Positions 34,500 to 43,595 of a stretch of 64,000 bases of DNA are shown here, one piece after another. The stretch lies in contig CM029663.1 in the NCBI GenBank assembly GCA_017311315.1, forward strand, positions 39,568,622 through 39,632,621, read 5' to 3'. This DNA is from Dendrocalamus latiflorus (lineage: Eukaryota > Streptophyta > Magnoliopsida > Poales > Poaceae). Made by a program: the position numbers and the translations under genes. The first letter of the stretch is position 1. Every line of letters starts with the position of its first letter. Below the pieces are notes generated by a model. The model saw nothing but the letters and a program-made list of their open reading frames with translations. It was not told where the DNA came from and searched no databases.

Positions 34500-35449
34500 A
34501 CCTTTTCCAACAAGAGCTCAGGTAAGTAAAGATGGTAAGTGTTACAAAGTTATTATTGATGGAGGTAGTTGTCATAACCTAGCTAGCAAAGAACTTTGCA
34601 CTAAACTTGGACTGAAATATAAGAAACACCCACATCCATATCAAATTCAGTGGTTGAATAATAATGGTTCCATGAATGTTGGGTATACTGTTGTGTTAGC
34701 TTTCAGATTGGTTCTTATCGTGATACCGTAGAATGTGATGTTGTGTCCGTGGAAGTATGTCACTTGTTATTAGGTAGGCCATGAGAATATGATCGTTCTG
34801 TTATTCATGATGGAAGAACTAATCAGTACAAATTCATGTGGAACAATAAGGAAATAACGCTACTGCCATTAACTCCATCTCAAATCATACATGATAACAT
34901 GCAAAAAGTTGAGGTGAAAGTAGAGAGTGAGAAAGGGAAGGAGTAAAAGAATGTGATTCCATAAAAGGTGAGAGAGAGCCACAAGCTAAAGTTGAGTGGA
35001 AAAAGAAAGGATGAGGGAGAGACAAAGCTAGTCATGATAGCCACCAAATCTGATTTGAGAGCGATGAGAGGTGATTCCACTTTGGAGCATTTAGTATTGT
35101 TGTATAAAGATGTCTTGCTTTCTACTAATGACTTAACCTTTCTTCATAGCGTGGTTTCTCAAGTGTTACAGGATTATGAGGATGTTTTTTCAGAGGAGGT
35201 ACCCACTGGTCTACCACCCATTCGAGGCATCGAACATCAAATTGACTTGGTACCAGGAGCTCCACTTCCCAACCGGCTGCCGTATCGCACAAACCCGGAG
35301 GAGACAAAAGAAATTCAGCGGCAAGTGCAAGCGCTCATGGAAAAAGGGTATATACGCGAAAGTCTTAGTCCTTGTGCCGTTCCTGTCATTCTTGTTCCTA
35401 AGAAAGATGGTACATGGAGAATGTGCGTAGACTGTAGAGCTATCAACAA
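34500..35449 (+). pseudogene. pol: CRM protease and first part of RT (element G)
   Basis: Protease: VIIDGGSCHNLASKELCTKLGL (about 34550-34615) and the flap-side HLLLGRP-like region, with a frameshift near 34700. A charged linker follows, then from 34968 an open frame through the pre-RT block (YEDVFSEEVPTGLPPIRGIEH), NRLPYRTNPEETKEIQRQVQ and RT motif VPKKDGTWRMCVDCRAINN. It is interrupted after RAINN by the solo LTR at 35450. In the same open frame the reading continues into that LTR to 35870. Confidence 0.92.
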
Positions 35450-36585
35450 TGATGAGGGCATCCCTAACACTTATACATCTTCTCCTATTGGTGGTCATGC
35501 ACATACTGATGAGCACATCCCCATTACATATACATCTTCCACTCTAAGCATGCATGAGAATAACCAAGAACCAGAGGGCCCAATGACGAGGGCAAGAGTC
35601 AAGCGTTTAAATAAACATGTGCTTTTGTTTCTTAAGGAGTTTCCTTTAATTGATGATGAACTTGGAATACTACCTCAAGCTAGTATTTTATGTATTCTTA
35701 GGTATGACTCATGTGAATACTTGGGAGAGCAAAAGGAAGGAGCCCAAGGACTTAAACTACAAGTTTTGGATAAGATTTTTAAGCCAAATTCGGACTTCCC
35801 ACGTGCTCAACCCAATTCAAACTCGGATTCAACTCATGATTCAATTCGGATCCCGTTCGGGACAGCCTGACAAGCAGTTACTAAAAAGGCCATAACTTTC
35901 ACAAACGGAGTCCGATTCAGGTGTTCTTGTACACGTTGGAAAGATAATTTCAAGGGCTATGCAATGGATCTAGTCTCACCTTCAAATTCATCATGGATAA
36001 AAAGGTATGGCCGAAACAATATGATGGGTGAAAAATATAGTTTCATTTTTGTGAGAGTTCGTATTCAAAACCATATAGGGTTGAGTTGTACTTGGTTTGG
36101 GGACCATATGGACGTCCCAAGGGGCTATATAAGCCTTGTATTGGCAGCCTTTAGGGGGAGACCAATTTTATGCATAAGATTGAAACATAGCTATTGCTTG
36201 TTCTTTCAACACCAGAGTTCATGCGTGGACTTTGAGAGAGAACTAGGCGATCTATTGTTCGTTCTGCAATTCAAGGTCAAGCCATCGTTCCATTGGGAAT
36301 TGGGGACTTGGCGTTCATCATTTGTGGTCTCGCGACGAACAATTATCCATTGTGTTTTGGGCGTATTCTGAAGAGTTGAGGGTTCGTGCATTGGTGCGAG
36401 TGTTCAACTAGCGACATCGTCTACTTCGCATCAACTATGCACCGTTCCTCACCGAGAAGATCGGGACCCCTCCCCGTATTAGATGGTTCATGCATTGGCG
36501 TGAGTGTTCAACTAGCGACATCGTCTACTTTACATCAACTATCCACGGTTCCTCACCGAGAAGATCGGGACCCCTCCCCGTATCA
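35450..36585 (+). mobile_element. Solo CRM LTR (H) inside RT of element G
   Basis: It starts TGATGAGGGCATCCC, ends CCCCGTATCA, and has AACAA at 35445-35449 and 36586-36590. It is 1136 bp, with a TATATAA box at about 36126. Its start encodes GPMTRARVKRLNK, the CRM tail motif. The 3' end is tandemly duplicated (see separate entry). Its nearest relative here is the minus-strand LTR N at 57623-58651. Confidence 0.94.
36381..36585 (+). repeat. 104-bp tandem duplication at the LTR H end
   Basis: Units 36381-36484 and 36485-36585 each start GGTTC(G/A)TGCATTGG and contain GAAGATCGGGACCCC. The first unit includes a decayed LTR end (CCCCGTATTA). LTR N has only one copy. Confidence 0.92.
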
Positions 36586-36590
36586 AACAA

Positions 36591-36873
36591 TATTACCATT
36601 CATTATTGTCATCCTATTCGTAGGTTAGATGATATGCTTGATGAATTGAGTGGCTCTACTATCTTTTCTAAGATTGATTTGCGTAGCGGATATCATCAAA
36701 CTCGAATGAAACAAGGTGATGAGTGGAAAACAGTTTTTAAAACAAAATTTGGATTGTATGAATGGTTAGTGATGCCTTTTGGTTTATCTAATGCCCCTAG
36801 TACATTCATGCGATTAATGAACCATGTTTTGAGACACTTCATTGGAAAATTTGTGGTAGTCTATTTTGATGAC
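36591..36873 (+). pseudogene. pol: CRM RT, middle part (element G)
   Basis: The RT frame resumes after the solo LTR: RRLDDMLDELSGSTIFSKID, LRSGYHQTRMKQGDEWKTVF, MPFGLSNAPSTFMRLMN and VVVYFDD. It ends exactly in the catalytic YFDD box (36858-36872), where the next insertion has occurred. Confidence 0.95.
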
Positions 36874-37360
36874 TGTTGTGGTTACAGACCAAACAGAGAG
36901 AGAGAGTATGGTAGTGGAGAGTTAGGTGAGCAAGTGCTTAGGGTTTTCCCCGTGGCCTGTGTAGTATATATATATCCACGTGGGGAGTGCTTTTACAATT
37001 ATACCCTTACACTCAAGCTTCCCTTTCAGGGGCATTTACGTCATTACACATGTCCTATTTTGGGCCTTACAACCCTCTAGCAGGCCGGCTGGGTTTAAGT
37101 GGTGGCCACCCCCACCTGTTGTGGTTACAGACCAAACAGAAAGAGAGAGTATGGTAGTGGAGAGTTAGGTGAGCAAGTGCTTAGGGTTTTTCCCGTGGCC
37201 TGTGTAGTATATATATCCACGTGGGGAGTGCTTTTACAATTATACCCTTACACTCAAGCATCCCTTTCAGGGGTATTTACGTCATTACACATGTCCTATT
37301 TTGGGCATTACAACCCTCTAGCAGGCCGGCTGGGTTTAGGTGGGGGCCACCCCTACAACA
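36874..37360. mobile_element. Short tandem-LTR element (TRIM-like or LTR dimer)
   Basis: Two direct repeats, 36874-37116 and 37117-37360, each about 244 bp and beginning TGTTGTGGTTACAG, lie head to tail with no interior. The outer ends are TGTTGTGG and CCTACAACA, and ATGAC flanks both sides (36869-36873 and 37361-37365). The first unit lacks the terminal ACAACA. Each holds a TATATATATCC stretch and many small differences from the other. It may be a miniature LTR element that lost its interior, or a tandem LTR left by unequal recombination. The terminal bases resemble those of LTR J (59477). Confidence 0.8.
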
Positions 37361-37888
37361 ATGACATTTTGATATATATCCACTCATTGGAAGAACATGT
37401 TGAACATATTAGAAAAGTGCTAAGAACCGAACAATTGTATGCTAATCTTGAGAAGTGTACCTTTTGCACAAACAAAGTGGTGTTTTTAGGTTATGTTGTT
37501 TCAGCTCATGGAATTGAAGTAGATGAATCTAAAATTGAAGCTATTCGAAATTAGCCTACTCCTGTCAATGTTAGTCAAATTCGTAGCTTTCATGGACTTG
37601 CTAGTTTTTATCGCCGCCTTGTGAAAGATTTTAGCACCATTGTTGCCCCATTAAATGAATTAACAAAAAAGGAGTCACTTTTGAGTGGGGGAGAAAAACA
37701 AGACAAAGCTTTTGCTGAATTGAAGAAATGCTTGACTGAAGCACCATTGCTTGTTTTACCTGATTTCACTAAAACTTTTGAGATTGAATGTGATGCTAGT
37801 GGAATAGGTATTAGTGGTGTTTTGATGCAAGAAAGAAAACTTGTTGCATATTTTAGTGAGAAACATCATGTTGCATATTTTAGTGGTG
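37361..37888 (+). pseudogene. pol: CRM RT end and RNase H start (element G)
   Basis: The RT thumb and connection read HSLEEHVEHIRKVLR, YANLEKCTFC and VFLGYVVSAHGIEVDE, then a TAG at 37552. RNase H begins at FTKTFEIECDASGIGISGV (about 37765-37825). The frame is lost at about 37888, where sequence switches, at the shared string GCTTTGTGG, to the 3' end of a Tekay-like element. Confidence 0.93.
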
Positions 37889-37942
37889 CTTTGTGGTTTG
37901 AGGAGCTAGATTCGAGGACGAATCCTTTTTAGGTGGGGAGAA
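37889..37942 (+). other. Tekay-like 3' untranslated end with polypurine tract
   Basis: It matches 46517-46572 after the stop of element K (GAGGAGCTAGATTCGAGGAC), ending AGGTGGGGAGAA before the LTR. It is the only internal sequence left in the first K copy. Confidence 0.9.
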
Positions 37943-40334
37943 TGTAATATCCTGAACGTCGTTACGGCATAAGTTTTTAAAACAATCGCGGAGTCGCCGG
38001 TTTTTCGGTAAATCGTGGGAAGGGAAAAATAAATATTGAAGAGCAGTATAAAATGAATAAAATAAATTAAAATTTTAATTAAAAACCCAGAGTGGGCTGC
38101 CTGGGGAGTGGGCCGACCACCCTGGGCCAAGGCCCAAGGGAGTGGCCGCACCCCCCCTTAACCCTAGAGCCCCTCCCCCTTTTCCCCACACCCAGCCGCC
38201 ACCCCCTCCTCCCCTTTCTCCACCTCTTTGGCCGCCCCTCCCCAGCAAGATCTGCGCCCCCTGCTGCTGCCATTGGAAGGAGAAGGAAGGAGAAGGAAGG
38301 AGAAGAAGGAAGGAGAAGGAAGGAGAAGAAGGAAGGAGAAGGAAGGAGAAGAAGAAGAGGAGGAAAAGAGGGGTGATTCCTCATCTAGGTAATTTTTCCC
38401 CCATCCCAAACCCTCTATTTCTCGAACTAATTAGGGTTCTTGGCACGGATTTTGAAGGGAGATTAAAGATTAATTGCCCGATTAGAGATTATATGTTGTC
38501 TGCCTGTAGATTGATTCGCGTAGCGCGTCTGGTCGCGCGGTTTAGACCTAGTAAATGATTTTTCTTGAAGACCCTCCCAAAAAGAATGTTGTAGAGGACT
38601 TCCATACGCATCTCCTGTTTTTTTTTTGGAAATTTTGTCCACGGGATCTAGGAGTTACAGGGTCGGTATTACCGCTGTTCGTCAGGCGAGCAGATTGGGA
38701 CAGACTAAACTTAATCTGTGGTTTTAAGGTAGTAAATGATTTTTATGGTCATGACCGTAATTGAGAAAGTTGTAGAGAATCTGGTAATCTAGCTGTTGTA
38801 GACAATTTAGAATTTTTAGACCCATGTACTGTGCCGGGACGCATTTGAATGCTGCAGTCCAGTCTGCCAGAACAGAGATCTTCCTCTGTTTTGGGCATTA
38901 AATTATACCTAGCTGTGATCAAAATAAAAATAGGTGTTCTAGATAAAAAATGTAGGCTTTCAAGTGATGAATCCAGAGAGGTATCGTTTTCTGTAATTGG
39001 ATCAATATTTTTAAAGTTACAAAAATGTTAAGCAGCGCTGCTGCAGAGGGTAGTTTGCTGAATTGTTGAGCGGAGAGGAGTTTGTGCGGGTTCGGGTTTC
39101 TAGCGACGTCTTTAATTATTTTAGTCGTGTTTGTATGCTGTAGCTTTGTGCTGAGAGATGCCTTTTGGATAGGTGGTCTTGCCCCTGAGCGGTCTTGATT
39201 TTGCTTCGCTTCGTCGGTTAAGGCAAGTAAACGTAGCGGTGGTTGCTACCGTTTAACTTGTTATTCCTTCTACTTGCAGTTTACATTATTATCGTAATTT
39301 GATACATTATGCCATTATTGCATGATAATTTAATTGTGGAGATGGTAGCAATTATTGATCCATTGATAAGTTGATAATCTGCTAGTAGACATGTGGAATT
39401 CTTGCTTAATGCTATAATGTGGAACATGAAAATAACATGTGGTGGATGTGGATATGTTGTGAGCATGATAATGCTCCTTGAGGATGGATTAATATGCTTT
39501 ATGATTATCATATCATTCATGTCATATCATGTCATATGCATATGTGGATGTCGCCGCACCTAGCCGCGACCGTACCGGTACAACATCGTATATTGCCATA
39601 ATACGATGCACCTCTTATTCCGCTGGGAGCCTCGTATATTGCCGTAATACGATGCACCTCTTATTCCGCTGGGAGCCTCGTATATTGCCGTAATACGATG
39701 CACCTCTAATCCCACTGGAAAAGAGTGATGTGGGGCATAGCATGAAGCATTCATTTGCATTTATTTGTGGATAAAATGACAGCATTCATATGCCATTTAA
39801 ATCTGAAATTGAAGAGGTATGATTCATGGATGTTTGTGGTGGTTTAATAATTGTGGACATGAATTGTGATTGTGGTTGTATGGAATTATAAATGATGATG
39901 TATAATTGTTTGTAGTTTGAATATCCTGTTAAACTGTTTGCTTGCTGAGATTTTTATCTCACCCTTGCTTCCCCCTCCCTACAGGTGGACTTTGAGCATG
40001 CATGGGAAGGGTAGAGCGGCACCACACTAATGCACCTGAATTATATTTTAATGCTGAAATAAAGTTGAAAGGATTCTAGTATTTTGCTTAGCTATCTTAT
40101 CGATTATTGTTTCACATTAATAAATGTTAAATTTGGAATTGTTTCCTTTGGTTATTATTTTGGAGTTGATTATGAATATTGAATTGTCATCTCTATTCTG
40201 TTTTCCCTTAATTGTTTATGCTTCCGCTTGTATATCTTGTTTAATTACTGCCAGTTTATTTTATTTTGTAAATTGGCTAGTTGTGGAGTGGTTTTAGTAG
40301 CATCCCAGGGTAATGTGGGTCCTGGGGTGTTACA
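37943..40334 (+). repeat. Tekay-like LTR, first K copy
   Basis: It runs TGTAATATCC to GGGGTGTTACA, 2392 bp. It matches the interrupted LTR at 46573-54614. It contains an expanded GGAAGGAGAA microsatellite (38274-38372) and three copies of a 46-bp repeat (39586-39720). The right flank CATTC and the following CRM pol are identical in kind to the right flank of the second copy. Confidence 0.93.
39586..39720 (+). repeat. 46-bp tandem repeats (three units) in LTR K1
   Basis: Units begin at 39586, 39632 and 39678. Each contains the near-palindrome TCGTATATTGCCGTAATACGA. The second K LTR has two units (53913 and 53959), and the minus-strand family members at 2460 and 9082 have one. Confidence 0.92.
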
Positions 40335-41338
40335 CATTCATTCTGATCATGAAGCTTTGAAATATTTGAAAGGTCAAGCTAAACTAAACCGTAGACATGC
40401 TAAGTGGGTCGAATTCATTGAGACTTTTCCATACGTCGTTAAATACAAGAAAGGCAAGGAAAATGTGGTAGCTGATGCATTGTCTAGAAAACATGTGCTT
40501 TTCACTCAATTGGAAGTAAAGGTTCCAGGGCTAGAAAGTTTGAAAGATTTATATGCTTCAGATCATGGCTTTTCAACACCATATTCTAATTGCAAAGATG
40601 GGAAAGGGTGGGATAAGTTTCATGTTCATGATGGTTTTCTCTTTCGCAAGAATAAACTATGCGTTCCAAATTCTTCTGTGCGTTTGCTACTATTGCAGGA
40701 GTCTCATGCAGGAGGATTGATGGGTCACTTTGGAAGAGAGAAGACGTACATGATATTGGCCGATCATTTCTATTGGCCTAAGATGAGGCGAGATGTTGAG
40801 AGGTTTGTTCAACGATGCATCACGTGCCACAAAGCGAAGTCAAAGCTCAATCCACATAGTTTGTAAACTCCACTTCCAGTTCCTAGCGCTCCTTGGGAAG
40901 ATATTAGTATGGATTTTGTTTTAGGATTGCCTAGAACTAAGAGGGGGAGGGATTCGGTCTTTTTTGTTGTGGATCGGTTTTCTAAAATGGCACATTTTAT
41001 TCCCTGTCATAAGAACGACGATGCGTCGCATGTAGCTGACTTGTTTTTCAGGGAGATTGTGAGGTTGCATGGAATGCCAAGAACTATTATTTCAGATCGT
41101 GATGTCATGTTCATGAGCTACTTTTGGAAGACTTTGTGGGCCAAGCTTGAGACAAAGTTGTTGTTTTCAATGACTTGTCACCCACAAACAGATGGACAGT
41201 AGTGAACCGTACACTTTCAATGCTGCTGCGAACAATGATCAAAAAGAATTTGAGAGAGTGGGAGGATTGTCTACCGCATGTTGAATTTGCATATAATCGG
41301 GCGGTGCATTCTACAGCTCAATTGTGTCCATTTGAGGT
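40335..41338 (+). pseudogene. pol: CRM RNase H end and integrase (element G, first copy)
   Basis: It reads HSDHEALKYLKGQAKLNRRHAKW, ADALSRKHV, then the integrase zinc finger (HAGGLMGHFGREKT, CITCHKAK) and core (MDFVLGLPRTKRGRDS, SDRDVMFMSYFW, CHPQTDG). A TAA at 40864 and a stop after the QTDG motif with a 9-bp loss interrupt it. It ends at LCPFEV, where LTR M' begins. It is a near-duplicate of 54615-55625; by eye about 15 substitutions per kb separate them. Confidence 0.94.
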
Positions 41339-41621
41339 TGATGAGGACATCTCTACTACGCATTCACCTGCCACTCCAAGGGTGTATGATAAAGCTAGTG
41401 ATGAGGTTCCAACAGGCCCTATGACAAGAGTAAGAGCTAAGCTACTATAACAACATGTGTTTTTGTTTCTTAAAGAATTTCCGATTTACTTTACATGAGA
41501 ATGGTATACTACCTAATGCAAATACATTATGTGTTCTTAGATTTGAAGCAATGGAAAAACAAGGATGGAAGGACCAACAGGCCAGCCCCATGGAGAAAGA
41601 GAGCCATGCGACCACAAGGGA
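41339..41621 (+). repeat. Truncated copy of LTR M
   Basis: It matches 55626-55908 (TGATGAGGACATCTC onward, including GPMTRVRAKLL), then stops after CACAAGGGA and is joined to Tekay-like leader. It is the right end of the duplicated block in its first copy. Confidence 0.9.
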
Positions 41622-41681
41622 TGCAACAACATTTGTTGCATTATTGCTTGTGTCTTATTTGCTTGATGATATTGTTCTTGC

Positions 41682-43595
41682 ATGAATGTGGATTATGGTG
41701 GCTGCAGGGTGCCGCCTAGGCATAGTAGCCGTGGCCGTGCAGCTACGCCAGTAGCGCAGCCAACGGTCGAGGAGGCTGAGGTTACTCAGTCAGCGGGTGG
41801 TAGTCAGGAGGAGCTGTTGGCCACGGTGAGGGCCATGCAGCAAGAGCTGAGTGCGTTGTGGCAGGGGCAGCTGGCCCCTGGTGTTCGTGCTGATCCGGTG
41901 TCGGAGGTTGCGACAGATGGAGCAGTTAGTGGCCTCTCGCTCCGTGAGTGGGTAGGTTTGAGGCTGGACAGCTTTAGCGGTGTGGCCACTCCTGTTCAGG
42001 CTGCAGACTTGCTGTCCTTTGTGGAGGTCAAGATGGAGGCATTCGAGGTGGTTGCCTCCGATCGTGTGCGCTATTTGGCGCAAATTCTGAAGGGAGAGGC
42101 TCAGATCTGGTGGAAGGGAGTGCAGACTGCTCGCACGGCTGCACATGGAGCGCTGTCGTGGGTAGAGTTTGTTCGGCAGTTCGAGAGGAGGTTCTACCCA
42201 GAGACCTTTCTGGACAAGATGAAAATCGACTTGAGCAAGTACACGCAAGACAAGCAATCTGTGGCAGAGTATGAGGTGGGCTTCAACCAGATAGTTCGCT
42301 TTGTCCCGCATGTGGCTCGGGATGATGCGGAGAAGGCCAGGCAGTTTCGTCAGGGGCTCAGACCTTCGATCCGCCACCTGCTAGGTGCTTTTCCGATCAC
42401 GGATTTTCGTACCTTGGTGGAGCAGGCTTTGGGGATCGAGATGCAGCAGGCATACACAGATGACATCTGCAAGGCCACTGGAGGAGATCAGCCTCGAGGT
42501 CACAATGAGAGAAAGGGCTTTTCTGGAGGCCCTGAGCACAAGAAGGTGAAGAGTCATCGTCACCAGCCCTACCGCGGTAGTACGGGGCAGTCCAGCTCCA
42601 CCGGAGGGAGCTCTCTGCAGTATCGTGCCACGGCGAAGCCCGGGCTGGGCTTGGTGTGTTTTCGTTGTGGAGATTCGCATAGGCGGAGCGACTGCACTTG
42701 GAGTGGGCAGTGTACTATCTGTGGTAATAGCCACAGGGATGTGGTGTGTAGACAGAATCCCAAGGGGAAGCTGCAGTGGGAGTTGGCGTCTACACCTTCA
42801 GCAGGGTCTACCCGCCCTGACGGCACCGTGCAGATGTTGGTTGCGGCCCCTACCCCGCAGTTCTTGCCTGCGGTCCCTGCACCGCGATACCTGTCGGCGC
42901 CATCGGCACCCTCGCCGCTCGTCCCGGCGCCTCCACCTGGAGGATACTGGGTCCAGCATCCTGCTACTCCTGCGGCTCTTGTGCCTCAGTGGACTCCTTC
43001 GCCAACTTTCCAGGGCGTGGGAGGTTCTTCTTCTTCAGTTGTTCCTGCGGTGTATGCCATGCCAGCGTCTGATGGCAGGTATCGTGGAGATGTGGTGACA
43101 GGTACCTTATCTGTTGATTCTTTTGATGCTTCTGTACTTTTCAATTCAGGGGCTAGTTTCTCCTTTGTCTCGGAGGTTTTTGTTCAGCGGGCAGGTCTGT
43201 CCATGCAGTTTGTTGGGAGAGCTGTGGTTGTTAGTTCTCCCAGTGGGCTTATTTCCAGTGCTCGTATTTGCCCTGGCCGTGTGGTGGTTTTAGCAGAGGA
43301 GGAGTTCGTGGCGAATTTGGTGGTTATACCTCTGGAGCCTTTCGATGTGATCCTTGGCATGGATTGGCTCGCGCAGTATCAGGCTATCATCTCTTGTTTC
43401 TGGAAGACAGCCACTTTGCAGTCTCCATCTGGACGTGAAGTTGTCTTCCAAGGGAGTGCCCCGCAGTACTCTCTCTCGTTGCTGTGCCAGTTGTTTCCCA
43501 ATCGGCGAATGCAGAAGTCAGGTTTTCTGTGGGCCATGGTTGAGGGACACGAGGATGTTTTGAGGCTAGAGGATATACCTGTAGCTTGCAAGTAA
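41682..43595 (+). pseudogene. gag: Tekay-like Gag and protease (element K)
   Basis: A 637-codon open frame. The ATG at 41682 lies in leader sequence, and the natural Gag start is probably the position just after it, now a GTG (VPPRHSSRGRA). The Gag core includes LRLDSFSGVATPVQAADLL and AQIWWKGVQTARTA, then FYPETFLDKMKIDLSKYTQD and FRQGLRPSIRHLL. Two CCHC-like knuckles follow: CFRCGDSHRRSDC (about 42658) and CTICGNSHRDVVC (about 42716). After a Pro-rich linker comes the protease. Its D-S/T-G site reads NSG (codon 43143-43145), so the catalytic aspartate is lost. A TAA at 43593-43595 ends the frame before RT. Confidence 0.93.
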
